A DNA stretch of 64,000 nt from Stutzerimonas chloritidismutans AW-1 (GCF_000495915.1 NZ_AOFQ01000052.1:1-64000); one strand, 5' to 3'; numbered from the stretch's first letter, positions 17,091 to 26,631 are shown. The notes: generated from the letters alone by a model not told the origin. Made by a program: numbers and translations.

Positions 17091-18251
17091 TCAGTCGGCG
17101 CGCTGTTCCAGCACTTCGACCGCCGGCAGCACCTTGCCCTCGACGAACTCGAGGAAGGCGCCACCACCGGTGGAGATGTAGGAGATCTGCTCGGCCACGC
17201 CGTACTTGTCGATGGCTGCCAGGGTGTCGCCGCCGCCGGCGATGGAGAACGCCGGGCTCTGGGCGATGGCCTGAGCCAGCACCTTGGTGCCGTTGCCGAA
17301 CTGGTCGAATTCGAACACGCCGACCGGACCGTTCCAGAGGATGGTCTGCGAAGCCTTGAGCATTTCGCCGAACATGGCGGCGGTCTTCGGGCCGATATCC
17401 AGGATCATGTCGTCGTCGGCGACGTCGGCGACAGCCTTGACCGTGGCCTCGGCACTCTCGGCGAACTCCTTGGCGACCACCACGTCCACCGGCAGCGGCA
17501 CGGCAACCTTGGCCGCGATGGCCTTGGCGGTGTCGAGCAGATCCGCTTCATGCAGCGACTTGCCAACGTTGTAACCCGCCGCGGCGAGGAAGGTGTTGGC
17601 GATGCCGCCGCCGACGATCAGCTGGTCACAGATGTCGGCCAGCGAGGTCAGCGCGTCGAGCTTGGTCGACACCTTGGAACCGGCGACGATGGCGACCATT
17701 GGCTTGGCCGGGGTTTTCAACGCTTTACCCAGGGCATCCAGCTCTGCCGCCAGCAGCGGGCCGGCGCAGGCCACCTTGGCAAACTTGGCCACACCATGGG
17801 TCGAGCCCTGGGCGCGGTGCGCGGTGCCGAAGGCGTCCATGACGAAAACGTCGCACAGCGCGGCGTATTTCTGCGCCAGCTCGTCGGTGTTCTTCTTCTC
17901 GCCCTTGTTGAAGCGCACGTTCTCCAGCAGCACCAGCTCACCCGGCTGCACCTCGACGCCTTCGAGGTAGTCCTTGACCAGCGGCACTTCGCGGCCGAGG
18001 GCCTTGGACAGGTAGTCGGCGACCGGCTTGAGGCTGTCTTCCTCGCTGTAGACGCCCTCTTCTGGTCGCCCCAGGTGCGAGCAGACCAGCACTGCCGCGC
18101 CCTTCTCCAGCGCCAGCTTGATGGTCGGCAACGAGGCCAGGATGCGTGCATCGCTCTTCACCGCGCCATCCTTCACCGGCACGTTGAGGTCCTCGCGGAT
18201 CAGCACGCGCTTACCCTGGAGGTCGAGATCGGTCATCTTCAAAACGGTCAT
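17091..18251 (-). CDS. pgk: Phosphoglycerate kinase
   Basis: The 386-aa enzyme converts 1,3-bisphosphoglycerate and ADP to 3-phosphoglycerate and ATP. Motifs include [13 protein letters not shown] near the start, [17 protein letters not shown] [37 protein letters not shown] and [12 protein letters not shown]. It lies about 50 bp after epd on the same strand, consistent with co-transcription. GAAGGAA-like purines precede the ATG. Confidence 0.96.
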   Translation of the reverse strand: MTVLKMTDLDLQGKRVLIREDLNVPVKDGAVKSDARILASLPTIKLALEKGAAVLVCSHLGRPEEGVYSEEDSLKPVADYLSKALGREVPLVKDYLEGVEVQPGELVLLENVRFNKGEKKNTDELAQKYAALCDVFVMDAFGTAHRAQGSTHGVAKFAKVACAGPLLAAELDALGKALKTPAKPMVAIVAGSKVSTKLDALTSLADICDQLIVGGGIANTFLAAAGYNVGKSLHEADLLDTAKAIAAKVAVPLPVDVVVAKEFAESAEATVKAVADVADDDMILDIGPKTAAMFGEMLKASQTILWNGPVGVFEFDQFGNGTKVLAQAIAQSPAFSIAGGGDTLAAIDKYGVAEQISYISTGGGAFLEFVEGKVLPAVEVLEQRAD

Positions 18252-18299
18252 GTTGGTCTTCCTTAAGGTCGAGAAGCAGCGATGTTCCAGGCGCGGGGG

Positions 18300-19346
18300 C
18301 TAGGTGCGATTGGCCACGCGCAGATAGTGGTCGGTGACGTCGAGCATGCGGTTGGCGAACCCCCATTCGTTGTCGAACCAGGCCAGCAGGTTCACCAGGC
18401 GCGGGCCGGACGCGCGCGTCAGGCTGCCGTCGACGATCGCCGAATGCGGATCGTGATTGAAATCGCAGCTGGCGTGGGGCAGCTCGGTATACGCCAGCAA
18501 GCCCTGCAAGGGCCCGCCTTCGGCGGCCTCGCGCAGCACCCGGTTGATCGTTCGCGCATCGGTATCGCAGGCGGTTTGCAGCGTGATGTCCAGACAGGAC
18601 ACGTTCACCGTAGGCACCCGCACCGCTTTGGCCTGAATCCGCCCCGAGAGTTCCGGCAGCAGGCGTTCGATACCCCGCGCCAGGCCGGTGGACACCGGAA
18701 TTACCGACTGGAAGGCCGAACGGGTGCGGCGCAAGTCCTCATGGTGGTAGGCGTCGATCACCGGCTGATCGTTCATCGCCGAGTGAATCGTGGTGATCGA
18801 GGCGTACTCGATGCCCACCGCGTCGTTGAGCAGCTTGAGCAATGGCACGCCGCAGTTGGTGGTGCAGGAAGCGTTGGACACCAGCCGCTCGGCACCCGTC
18901 AGCTGTTGCTGGTTGATACCCATGACCACCGTGGCATCGACATCCGCCGCGCTGGCCATCGGCTGCGAGAACAGCACCCGCGGCACACCCGCGGCGAGAA
19001 AGCGCTCGCCATCGGCGCGACTGGTGTAGGCGCCCGAGCACTCCAGCACCAGATCGACGTCCAGCGCCCGCCAATCGATGGCCTCGGGCGTCGACTCACG
19101 CAGCACCTTCACGCAGTGTCCGTTGAGGTGCAGGCAATCGCCGTCCACGCTCACTTCACCGGGAAAGCGGCCGTGGGTGGAGTCGAAACGGGTGAGGTAT
19201 TCCAGGCTGGCCATGTCGGCCAGATCGTTGAGGGCAACGAACTGAAAATCGAAGGCGGCGCCGCGCTCATAGAATGCACGCAGCACGCAACGGCCGATGC
19301 GGCCGTAGCCGTTGAGGGCGACGCGATAGGGACGGGCGTTGGCCAT
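18300..19346 (-). CDS. epd: Erythrose-4-phosphate dehydrogenase (GAPDH-like)
   Basis: The 348-aa GAPDH-fold protein has the NAD-binding start YRVALNGYGRIGRCVLRAF, the catalytic SNASCTTNCGVPLL with its nucleophilic Cys, and FDNEWGFANRMLD near the C-terminus. Its place between tkt and pgk is the classic epd context, and the enzyme oxidises erythrose-4-phosphate toward pyridoxal-5-phosphate synthesis. A second glyceraldehyde-3-phosphate dehydrogenase role cannot be excluded from sequence alone. Confidence 0.88.
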   Translation of the reverse strand: MANARPYRVALNGYGRIGRCVLRAFYERGAAFDFQFVALNDLADMASLEYLTRFDSTHGRFPGEVSVDGDCLHLNGHCVKVLRESTPEAIDWRALDVDLVLECSGAYTSRADGERFLAAGVPRVLFSQPMASAADVDATVVMGINQQQLTGAERLVSNASCTTNCGVPLLKLLNDAVGIEYASITTIHSAMNDQPVIDAYHHEDLRRTRSAFQSVIPVSTGLARGIERLLPELSGRIQAKAVRVPTVNVSCLDITLQTACDTDARTINRVLREAAEGGPLQGLLAYTELPHASCDFNHDPHSAIVDGSLTRASGPRLVNLLAWFDNEWGFANRMLDVTDHYLRVANRT

Positions 19347-19448
19347 GGGTTCTTCGTCGGTCCTGCAGGTGGAAAACCGATGTTCTCCACCCTACGCGGA
19401 TGGGGCTCGATGGGTGAATGGCCGCAGCCATCCACCCCATCTTTGCGG
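19347..19448. repeat. Inverted repeats in the tkt-epd gap
   Basis: The gap holds two short palindromes: GGTGGA-AAAC-CGAT-GTTC-TCCACC (19368-19391, one mismatch pair) followed by CTACG, and ATGGC-CGCA-GCCAT (about 19420-19433) followed by CCACCCC. Reading GTAGGGTGGA on the minus strand, they resemble a short element I recall repeated between genes in stutzeri-group genomes. Only this copy is visible here. Confidence 0.4.
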
Positions 19449-21446
19449 TCAGTCCTCCAGCAGCTCTTCGGCGACGGCGAGGATGTTGTCGACGGTGAAG
19501 CCGAATTCCTCGAACAGCTGATTGGCCGGAGCCGATTCCCCGTAGGTGGTCATGCCGATGATGCGACCGTCAAGGCCAACGTACTTGTACCAGTAGTCCG
19601 CGTGCGCCGCCTCGACGGCGATACGTGCACCGACTTCCACCGGCAGCACCTGCTGCTTGTAGGCGGCGTCCTGGGCATCGAACACGCTGGTGCAAGGCAT
19701 CGAGACGACACGCACCTTGCGGCCCTGCTCGGTCAGCTTGTCGGCGGCCTGCACCGCCAGACTGACTTCCGAACCGGTGGCGATGAGGATCAGCTCCGGC
19801 TCGCCGGCGCAGTTCTTCAGGATGTACCCGCCGCGGGCGATGGCCGCCTCGGTCTCGTTGTCGCGCACGTGGAACGGCAGGTTCTGACGCGAGAAGATCA
19901 GCGCGCTCGGGCCGTCCTTGCGTTCGACCGCATGCTTCCAGGCCACCGCGGATTCGACGGTATCGGCCGGGCGCCAGGTGTCCAGGTTCGGCGTGGTGCG
20001 CAGGCTGGTCAGCTGCTCGATCGGCTGGTGAGTCGGGCCATCTTCGCCAAGACCGATGGAGTCGTGGGTGAAGACGTAGAGCACGCGCAGCTTCATCAGG
20101 GCGGACATGCGCACGGCATTGCGGGCGTATTCCATGAACATCAGGAAGGTTGCGCCGTACGGAATCAGGCCGCCGTGCAGGGCGATGCCGTTCATGATCG
20201 CGGCCATGCCGAACTCGCGCACGCCGTAATACATGTAGTTGCCCGAAGCGTCCTCGGCGACTACCGGCTTGCAGCCCTTCCACAGGGTCAGGTTGGAGCC
20301 GGCGAGGTCCGCCGAACCGCCGAGCAGCTCCGGCAGCAGCGGGCCGAAGGCATTCAGACAGTTCTGGCTGGCCTTGCGGCTGGCGATGGTTTCGCCCTTG
20401 GTGGCGACTTCACGGATGAACTCGCTGGCCTTTTCGGCGAAGTCAGCCGGCAGCTCGCCGGCCATGCGCCGCTTGAACTCGGACGCCAGCGCCGGGAATT
20501 CGGTTTCATAGGCGGCGAAGCGCTTGTTCCACTCGTTTTCGGCGTCGGCGCCCTTCTGCTTGGCGTCCCACTCGGCGTAGATCTCGGCCGGAATTTCGAA
20601 CGGACCATGCTTCCAGCCCAGCGCCTCACGAGTCAGGGCGATCTCGGCGTCACCCAGGGCAGCACCGTGGGATTCTTCCTTGCCCTGCTTGTTCGGCGCG
20701 CCGAAGCCGATGATGGTCTTGCAGCAGATCAGCGTCGGACGGTCGCTCTTGCGCGCGGTCTCGATGGCCATCTGGATCTCGTCGGCGTCGTGGCCGTCGA
20801 CGTTGCGGATCACCTGCCAGCCATAGGCTTCGAAGCGACGCGGGGTGTCATCGGTGAACCAGCCGTGCACTTCGCCGTCGATGGAGATGCCGTTGTCATC
20901 GTAGAAGGCGATCAGCTTGTTCAGGCCAAGGGTCCCGGCCAGCGAGCAGACTTCGTGGCTGATGCCTTCCATCATGCAGCCGTCGCCGAGGAACACATAG
21001 GTGTTGTGGTCGACGATGTTATGGCCGGGGCGGTTGAACTGCGCCGCCATGACCTTCTCCGCCACGGCGAAACCGACAGCGTTGGCCAGGCCCTGACCGA
21101 GCGGACCGGTGGTGGTCTCGACGCCGGCGGTGTAGCCGAACTCCGGGTGGCCCGGGGTCTTGCTGTGCAGCTGGCGGAAGTTCTTCAGGTCATCGATGGT
21201 CAGGTCGTAGCCGGTCAGGTGCAGCAGCGAATAGATCAGCATCGAGCCGTGGCCGTTGGACAGCACGAAGCGGTCGCGGTCGGCCCACTGCGGGTTGGTC
21301 GGGCTGTGCTTCAGATGATCGCACCAGAGCACTTCGGCGATGTCCGCCATGCCCATGGGGGCACCCGGGTGGCCGCTGTTGGCTTTCTGCACAGCATCCA
21401 TGCTGAGGGCGCGGATGGCATTGGCTCGCTCACGACGGCTGGGCAT
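19449..21446 (-). CDS. tkt: Transketolase
   Basis: The 665-aa thiamine-diphosphate enzyme of the pentose-phosphate pathway has [18 protein letters not shown] near the start, the ThDP/metal motif [35 protein letters not shown], the catalytic-domain block [20 protein letters not shown], and a C-terminal domain with [15 protein letters not shown]. Start ATG 21446 follows AGGAGATT. It heads the tkt-epd-pgk-(lipoproteins)-fba series. Confidence 0.96.
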   Translation of the reverse strand: MPSRRERANAIRALSMDAVQKANSGHPGAPMGMADIAEVLWCDHLKHSPTNPQWADRDRFVLSNGHGSMLIYSLLHLTGYDLTIDDLKNFRQLHSKTPGHPEFGYTAGVETTTGPLGQGLANAVGFAVAEKVMAAQFNRPGHNIVDHNTYVFLGDGCMMEGISHEVCSLAGTLGLNKLIAFYDDNGISIDGEVHGWFTDDTPRRFEAYGWQVIRNVDGHDADEIQMAIETARKSDRPTLICCKTIIGFGAPNKQGKEESHGAALGDAEIALTREALGWKHGPFEIPAEIYAEWDAKQKGADAENEWNKRFAAYETEFPALASEFKRRMAGELPADFAEKASEFIREVATKGETIASRKASQNCLNAFGPLLPELLGGSADLAGSNLTLWKGCKPVVAEDASGNYMYYGVREFGMAAIMNGIALHGGLIPYGATFLMFMEYARNAVRMSALMKLRVLYVFTHDSIGLGEDGPTHQPIEQLTSLRTTPNLDTWRPADTVESAVAWKHAVERKDGPSALIFSRQNLPFHVRDNETEAAIARGGYILKNCAGEPELILIATGSEVSLAVQAADKLTEQGRKVRVVSMPCTSVFDAQDAAYKQQVLPVEVGARIAVEAAHADYWYKYVGLDGRIIGMTTYGESAPANQLFEEFGFTVDNILAVAEELLED

Positions 21447-21540
21447 CGCTGAATCTCCTGCGGGGTGTACGTAGAAAAAGGCGGCCATTTTCCCCTACCG
21501 AGGGTGGCCGCGGCAATGACTGAATGGCCGCCCCGCAAGC

Positions 21541-22479
21541 TCAATCCAACAGCTCGACGCCCTGACTGGTCACGTCCGGCAGGTGTTCGAGCAGGTAATC
21601 GCGCATGCGCATCAGGGTCGCCGACTCATCGCCGCCGCCAGGCCAGACCAGGTAATAGCTGTCACCGGACTTCACTGCCTGATGGAACGGCAGCACCAGG
21701 CTGCCGCGCTGCAGCTCGGCGCCGACCAGCGCCAGGTCGCCGATCGAGACACCATGCCCCTGCGCCGCGGCGGAGATGCCCAGCTCGAGGGTGTCGAACA
21801 GCTTGCCCTGCTGCCAGGCGATCTGATCCGCGCGCCCGGTACGCTGCAGCCAGCGCCGCCAGTCACGGCAATCCCGCGAGGGATGGATCAGCTCCGCCTC
21901 GCCCAGCCGCTGCGTGGTCCAGACCGTGGTGCCAAGCAGTTCGGGGGCACAGACCGGCACCAGCCACTCATCGAACAGCTTCACCCGTCGCCAATCAGCG
22001 GGGAAACCGCCGTTGCCAAGCAGAATTGCACAGTCGAACGGCTCGCTACTGAAATCCACTGCGTCCAGATCCATCCAGGCACTGGTCAACTGCACGCGGT
22101 TCTGCGGATTGGCCATATGAAAGCCCTCCAGCGTGCCCAGCAACCAGCGCATGGTCAGCGTCGACGGCGCCTTCAGGCGCAACGCACCGCGCTGGCGGGT
22201 CACCGCAACGCAGGCGTTTTCGATGGTGCGAAAACCGATCTTCAACTCCTGCGCCAGCAGTCGCCCGGCATCGGTCAGCGTCAGACGCGAGCCGTGCCGC
22301 TCGAACAGCTGGCAGCCGAGATGCTCTTCCAGCGTCTTCACGTGCCGGCTGACCGCACTCTGGGTGATGAACAGGCTCTGCGCGGCCTGGGTGAACGAGC
22401 CGAAACGCGCCGCCACCTCGAAGGCGCGCAAGGCATAGAGCGGCGGCATGCGCGGTGCTGCGACAACCGAATCCGGCAT
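21541..22479 (-). CDS. LysR-family transcriptional regulator (GcvA-like)
   Basis: The 312-aa regulator has an N-terminal winged helix (PPLYALRAFEVAARFGSFTQAAQSLFITQSAVSRHVKTLEEHLGCQLFER, about residues 11-62) and a C-terminal co-inducer domain (about 100-300). The helix and effector-domain pattern resembles GcvA/AmpR-type members. It is divergent from a dioxygenase-LysE exporter pair, the usual arrangement for a LysR protein controlling its neighbour, so an amino acid is the likeliest effector (inference). Confidence 0.88.
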   Translation of the reverse strand: MPDSVVAAPRMPPLYALRAFEVAARFGSFTQAAQSLFITQSAVSRHVKTLEEHLGCQLFERHGSRLTLTDAGRLLAQELKIGFRTIENACVAVTRQRGALRLKAPSTLTMRWLLGTLEGFHMANPQNRVQLTSAWMDLDAVDFSSEPFDCAILLGNGGFPADWRRVKLFDEWLVPVCAPELLGTTVWTTQRLGEAELIHPSRDCRDWRRWLQRTGRADQIAWQQGKLFDTLELGISAAAQGHGVSIGDLALVGAELQRGSLVLPFHQAVKSGDSYYLVWPGGGDESATLMRMRDYLLEHLPDVTSQGVELLD

Positions 22480-22623
22480 GACTAAAACTCATCCTTAGGG
22501 GTCATTTTTTCCATTTTCCAATCTTTTCCAGCGTCCCAATACTGCGCCAGCAATGGGTTCCGGGCCAGCTTCGGCATTCACTTAACGCGCACGCGCACCA
22601 ATTAAAACTCAGGAAAGGATGCC
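22480..22623. promoter_or_regulatory. Divergent control region of lysR and the dioxygenase-exporter operon
   Basis: This 144-bp region separates divergent starts. It contains an AT-rich block TCATTTTTTCCATTTTCCAA (about 22502-22521) unlike the flanking coding DNA, a plausible LysR operator/promoter zone. AGGAAAGGA, just before 22624, is a strong Shine-Dalgarno for the dioxygenase. No exact T-N11-A palindrome could be singled out. Confidence 0.5.
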
Positions 22624-23520
22624 ATGCAGAACAAATACTACGAGACGCTCCTGGCCAATGCGGTAGAGAAGAGCGCGCTGCAGCATGAGCAGATCGGCCA
22701 GATCATCAATTTCAGGCTGTTCGGTAACAAGAAAGGCTTCATGACCCTCGAAAGCCTGCCCATCGGCGACATCCCGCCAACACCGCTGAGCCGCGACCTG
22801 CTTTGCAAACCCGACGACAGCAGCGAGCGCCTTCTGCTGCAGGCCACCGCCCTTCTCGGCGAACCGATCGGCTATCTGCAGGAGTCCGAGGGCTGCATCG
22901 TCAACAACTTCTTCCCGCAGCAGGCACATTCCCGCGGTGCAACGTCGGACAGTTTCGATACCGAACTGGACCTGCACACGGAAAACGCCTTCCACGCCGT
23001 ACTGCCCGACTATCTGGTGCTGCTCTGCCTGCGCCAGGACCCCGACGCGGAGGCGGTCACCTATATCGCCTCGATCGAGCGCATCCTCGAGCGACTGACC
23101 TTCGAAGAGCAGGCGTTCTTCCTCACCGAGCCGTACAACTTCCTGTCCGATTACGGTCCCACCGAAAAGAACCAGCGCATCGACATCAATCGCCACCAGA
23201 CCATTCTCTACGGCGACCCGGATGCACCTTTCTTCCGTTTCGACCCGCACTTCATGCTGGCCTTCAGCAGCCGCGCCCAACAACTGATGGACAAGCTGCG
23301 CGCCATAGCCTGGGAGGTGGTCGAGCCGGTGCGGCTGAATCGTGGCGACATGCTGATCATCGACAATCGCCGCACCGCTCACGCGCGCAGCCCCTTCAGT
23401 GCACGCTTCGACGGCAGCGATCGCTGGATCCAGCGCGCCTTCGCCATCACCAATCCGAACTTCTATGCCGAGCGCCTGGGCAAACGCAGCCGGGTATTCG
23501 GCCTGGTGACCGAACTATGA
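22624..23520 (+). CDS. Clavaminate-synthase-like Fe(II)/2-oxoglutarate dioxygenase (VioC/AsnO-type amino-acid hydroxylase candidate)
   Basis: The 298-aa enzyme is of the TauD/TfdA superfamily. The iron triad reads H118-x-E120 (LDLHTENAFHAVLPDYL) and H253 (MLIIDNRRTAHARSPF); an Arg in FDGSDRWIQR (about 267) is placed to bind 2-oxoglutarate. The HTEN-AF...DY-LLCLR block and the C-terminal IDNRR-H-R-F-RFDG-DRW block match my memory of the arginine/asparagine hydroxylases VioC and AsnO, so hydroxylation of a free amino acid or derivative is the best guess. The stop overlaps the start of a LysE-type exporter by ATGA, so the two are translationally coupled. Substrate unknown. Confidence 0.8.
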   Translation: MQNKYYETLLANAVEKSALQHEQIGQIINFRLFGNKKGFMTLESLPIGDIPPTPLSRDLLCKPDDSSERLLLQATALLGEPIGYLQESEGCIVNNFFPQQAHSRGATSDSFDTELDLHTENAFHAVLPDYLVLLCLRQDPDAEAVTYIASIERILERLTFEEQAFFLTEPYNFLSDYGPTEKNQRIDINRHQTILYGDPDAPFFRFDPHFMLAFSSRAQQLMDKLRAIAWEVVEPVRLNRGDMLIIDNRRTAHARSPFSARFDGSDRWIQRAFAITNPNFYAERLGKRSRVFGLVTEL

Positions 23521-24119
23521 ACGCAACCTATCTCGCCTTTGCCGCGGCGGTCGCCCTGTTGATCGCCTCTCCCGGACCGGTGGTTGCACTGGTGGTATCC
23601 GACGCGCGCCGGCGCTGGCCACTGTGGACGATTCTCGGCGGTGCGCTGTCTGCGCAGATCCTGATGATCGCCGCACTGGTGATGATCTACCTGGCGCTGG
23701 ACCTCGACCCGCTGGTGCTCGAAGCCGGGCAGATCCTCGGCGGCCTGTACCTGATCTGGCTGGGCTGCGACAGCCTGTGCGGCGGACGCAGCGAGGCCGC
23801 CATGCCCAAGCGCAGCGAGGCGCACTATTTCTGGCGGGCCATGGCGGTGGGCCTGTCCAACCCCAAGGACATCCTGTTCTTTCTCGCCTTCCTCCCCGGC
23901 TTCATCCTGCCCGCGCAGCCGTTCGCGCCACAGGCGACGGTGCTCATCGTGATCTGGGCGGTGATCGATCTGAGCATCCTGCTCGCCTACAGCCTGCTCT
24001 CGCGCCGTCTGGCCGGCGAAGGACTGCTTCAGCGCCTGCTGGATATCCTGCCGAACTACTTCCTCATCGGCCTTGGCCTGGTGTCGTGCACCCTGGGGTT
24101 GTCCCGCCTGCTGCAGTAA
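23517..24119 (+). CDS. LysE/RhtB-family amino-acid exporter
   Basis: The 200-aa inner-membrane protein has about six hydrophobic segments. The N-terminus carries the family pattern LLIASPGPVVALVVSDARR, and a later segment reads AMAVGLSNPKDILFFLAFLPGF. LysE/RhtB proteins export basic or neutral amino acids. Start ATG 23517 overlaps the dioxygenase stop (ATGA), so the exporter probably handles the substrate or product of that enzyme (inference). The frame is open far upstream inside the dioxygenase gene, which is a shadow. Confidence 0.85.
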   Translation: MNATYLAFAAAVALLIASPGPVVALVVSDARRRWPLWTILGGALSAQILMIAALVMIYLALDLDPLVLEAGQILGGLYLIWLGCDSLCGGRSEAAMPKRSEAHYFWRAMAVGLSNPKDILFFLAFLPGFILPAQPFAPQATVLIVIWAVIDLSILLAYSLLSRRLAGEGLLQRLLDILPNYFLIGLGLVSCTLGLSRLLQ

Positions 24120-24131
24120 CCCTTCGCCCAG

Positions 24132-24165
24132 AAGGGCAATATCAAAACTTTTTGATATTGCCCTT
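24132..24165. promoter_or_regulatory. Perfect palindrome upstream of the ArsR-methyltransferase gene, probable operator
   Basis: AAGGGCAATATCAAAA, a two-base spacer CT, then TTTTGATATTGCCCTT: 16-bp arms without mismatch. The right arm runs into the -35 box at 24164, so a bound repressor would block the promoter. The ATATCAA/TTGATAT core is of the kind I recall for SahR-type operators. It could also act as a terminator hairpin for the exporter operon, but no T-run follows. Confidence 0.65.
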
Positions 24166-24192
24166 GCTGTACGAAAAGTGACCGACTAGACT
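24164..24192 (+). promoter_or_regulatory. Predicted sigma70 promoter of the sahR-like/metK operon
   Basis: TTGCTG (24164-24169), a 17-bp spacer and TAGACT (24187-24192) lie close upstream of the start at 24202. The resulting leader would be only a few bases long. The -35 box overlaps the palindrome above. Confidence 0.5.
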
Positions 24193-24201
24193 GCGCGCCT
24201 T

Positions 24202-25203
24202 ATGAGCCTGCGCATGCCCCAGATCCGTTTCGACGCCAGTGATTCGCTCGCCGCCCTGTGCAAGGCCGGCGGAGATGCATTGCGTTTGAACGTACTGCGG
24301 GCGCTGGCCAGTGATTCGTTCGGCGTGCTCGAGCTGGCGCAGATATTCGCCATCGGTCAGTCCGGCATGAGCCACCACCTCAAGGTACTTACCCAGGCTG
24401 GGTTGCTGGCAACCCGCCGCGAAGGCAACGCGGTGTTCTACCGGCGCAGCCTGCCGCTGGCCGACAGCCCCGGCGGCAAGCTGCACGCGGCGCTGCTCGA
24501 GGAAGCCGATCGGCTGGAGCTGCCGCGCGAGATCGAGGCCCGTATCGCCGCCGTGCATGCCCAGCGCAGCGCCGCCAGCGAGGATTTCTTCGCGCGCATG
24601 GCCGACAGCTTTCAGGCCCGCCAGGACCTTATCGCCGGGCTGCCGCAGTATCGCGACAGCGTGGTGGCCTTGCTCGATGCACTGAACTTCGATGCCAGCG
24701 CCACGGCGCTGGAAGTCGGTCCCGGGGATGGCAGCTTCCTGCCGGAGTTGGCGCGGCGCTTCGCACGCGTAGTGGCGCTGGACAACAGCCCCGCCATGCT
24801 CGACCTGGCGCGTGCGCGCTGTCAGGAAGCGGGGCTGACAAACGTCGAGCTGAAGCTCGCCGACGCACTGCACGACGACTGCCCGCCGGCCGACTGTGTG
24901 GTGCTGAACATGGTGCTGCATCACCTGGCGGCGCCCGGCGAGGCGATCAAACAACTGGCACGGCTGGTGAACGCGGGCGGCAGTCTGCTGGTCACGGAGC
25001 TGTGCAGCCACAACCAGAGTTGGGCCAGGGAGGCCTGCGGCGATCTCTGGCTGGGCTTCGAACAGGACGATCTGGCCCGTTGGGCCGATGCCGCGGGGCT
25101 CACGCCCGGCGAGAGCCTCTACATTGGCTTGAAGAACGGTTTTCAGATCCAGGCCCGGTACTTTTCCCGGTCCGTCCCTGACGACCGACTCACCCACCGG
25201 TAA
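24202..25203 (+). CDS. ArsR-type regulator fused to a SAM-methyltransferase-fold domain (SahR-like)
   Basis: The 333-aa fusion has an ArsR winged helix (about residues 14-95: DALRLNVLRALASDSFGVLELAQIF, QSGMSHHLKVLTQAGLLATRREGNAVFYRR) and a class I methyltransferase fold (about 150-320: ALEVGPGDGSFLPELARRF, VVLNMVLHHLAAPGEA). It lies 14 bp before metK. Fusions of this type next to methionine-cycle genes have been described as SahR, repressors that sense S-adenosylhomocysteine; the MTase-like domain is the natural place for it to bind. No metal-binding CxC-type ArsR site is seen, in keeping with a metabolite sensor. Assignment to SahR is from context. Confidence 0.8.
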   Translation: MSLRMPQIRFDASDSLAALCKAGGDALRLNVLRALASDSFGVLELAQIFAIGQSGMSHHLKVLTQAGLLATRREGNAVFYRRSLPLADSPGGKLHAALLEEADRLELPREIEARIAAVHAQRSAASEDFFARMADSFQARQDLIAGLPQYRDSVVALLDALNFDASATALEVGPGDGSFLPELARRFARVVALDNSPAMLDLARARCQEAGLTNVELKLADALHDDCPPADCVVLNMVLHHLAAPGEAIKQLARLVNAGGSLLVTELCSHNQSWAREACGDLWLGFEQDDLARWADAAGLTPGESLYIGLKNGFQIQARYFSRSVPDDRLTHR

Positions 25204-25217
25204 TAGGAAACCGATAG

Positions 25218-26408
25218 ATGAGCGAATACTCGATTTTTACCTCCGAGTCCGTGTCCGAAGGGCATCCGGACAAGATCGCCGACCAGATCTCCGATGCGGT
25301 GCTCGACGCCATCATCGCCGAGGACAAGCATGCCCGCGTGGCCTGCGAAACCATGGTCAAGACCGGTGTGGCGATCGTTGCCGGTGAAGTCACCACTTCG
25401 GCCTGGGTCGATCTGGAGCAACTGGTGCGCGACGTCATCGTCGACATCGGCTACAACAGCTCGGAAGTCGGTTTCGACGGCGCCACCTGCGGCATCATCA
25501 ACATCATCGGCAAGCAGTCGGTGGACATCGCCCAGGGCGTCGACCGCACCAAGCCGGAAGACCAGGGTGCCGGTGATCAGGGCCTGATGTTCGGCTACGC
25601 CAGCAACGAGACCGACGTGCTGATGCCGGCGCCGATCCGCTTCTCCCACGCCCTGGTCGAACGCCAGGCCGAAGCACGCAAGAACGGCCTGCTGCCATGG
25701 CTGCGCCCGGACGCCAAGAGCCAGGTCCCCTGCCGCTACGAGAACGGCAAGGTCGCCGGCATCGACGCCATCGTGCTGTCCACCCAGCACAACCCCGAGG
25801 TCAAGCAGAGCGACCTGCGCGAAGCGGTGATGGAGCTGATCATCAAGCACAGCCTGCCCGCGGAGCTGCTGCACAAGGACACCCAGTACCACATCAACCC
25901 GACCGGCCAGTTCGTCATCGGCGGCCCGGTGGGCGACTGCGGCCTTACCGGCCGCAAGATCATCGTCGACACCTACGGCGGCATGGCCCGCCATGGCGGC
26001 GGTGCGTTCTCCGGCAAGGACCCGTCCAAGGTCGACCGCTCGGCCGCCTACGCCGGCCGCTACGTGGCGAAGAACATCGTCGCCGCCGGCCTCGCCGATC
26101 GTTGCGAGATTCAGGTGTCCTACGCCATCGGCGTAGCGCAGCCGACCTCCATCTCGCTGAACACCTTCGGCACCGGCAAGCTCAGCGACGACAAGATCAT
26201 CGCTTTGGTCCGTGAGCATTTCGATCTGCGCCCTTACGCGATCACCCGCATGCTCGACCTGCTGCACCCGATGTACCGCGCCACCGCGGCCTACGGCCAC
26301 TTCGGCCGCAATCCCTACGAGATGACGGTGGGGGCCGACACCTTCACCGCCTTCACTTGGGAAAAGACCGACAAGGCCGACGCTTTGCGCGCCGCTGCCG
26401 GGTTGTAA
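25218..26408 (+). CDS. metK: S-adenosylmethionine synthetase
   Basis: The 396-aa enzyme makes SAM from methionine and ATP. It contains [24 protein letters not shown] at the start, the [12 protein letters not shown] signature, and [20 protein letters not shown] in the P-loop-like region. AGGAAA precedes the ATG. It is co-transcribed with the SahR-like regulator, which fits feedback control of methyl-donor supply by its by-product SAH. A strong terminator follows. Confidence 0.97.
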   Translation: MSEYSIFTSESVSEGHPDKIADQISDAVLDAIIAEDKHARVACETMVKTGVAIVAGEVTTSAWVDLEQLVRDVIVDIGYNSSEVGFDGATCGIINIIGKQSVDIAQGVDRTKPEDQGAGDQGLMFGYASNETDVLMPAPIRFSHALVERQAEARKNGLLPWLRPDAKSQVPCRYENGKVAGIDAIVLSTQHNPEVKQSDLREAVMELIIKHSLPAELLHKDTQYHINPTGQFVIGGPVGDCGLTGRKIIVDTYGGMARHGGGAFSGKDPSKVDRSAAYAGRYVAKNIVAAGLADRCEIQVSYAIGVAQPTSISLNTFGTGKLSDDKIIALVREHFDLRPYAITRMLDLLHPMYRATAAYGHFGRNPYEMTVGADTFTAFTWEKTDKADALRAAAGL

Positions 26409-26423
26409 GCGCGACCGCACCGA

Positions 26424-26465
26424 CAAGAAGCCCCGCCGGCGCAAGCCGCGCGGGGCTTCTTGCTT
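26424..26465 (+). terminator. Rho-independent terminator after metK
   Basis: Outer arms CAAGAAGCCCCGC / GCGGGGCTTCTTG (26424-26436 and 26450-26462) enclose a small inner hairpin CGGC-GCAA-GCCG, followed by CTTTC. It is positioned 16 bases after the metK stop. Confidence 0.8.
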
Positions 26466-26631
26466 TCAAGAGGGGTAGAGCCGCAACAGACACCCTCCGC
26501 TGCCAGCAGTGCATCACGAAACCTCCATTCCAGAGCCTTTCCGTTATGCAGGCCAACAGCTATCATCAGCGCCCTTTTCGAACGGACTCGATCGATCACC
26601 TGTTGTGATCGGCATTACAAGGAGCGTATCC

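Noticed and set aside
18282-21452. Very long open frame on the plus strand opposite epd and transketolase
   Set aside because: It is the antisense of two unmistakable genes; the translation is low-complexity Gly/Val/His/Gln-rich, typical of shadow frames in GC-rich DNA.
22803-23516. Upstream in-frame extension of the LysE exporter
   Set aside because: It overlaps the dioxygenase gene in another frame; the exporter homology starts exactly at the ATG at 23517.
25143-26444. Minus-strand open frame opposite metK
   Set aside because: metK motifs are intact on the plus strand, and the frame even runs into the metK terminator.
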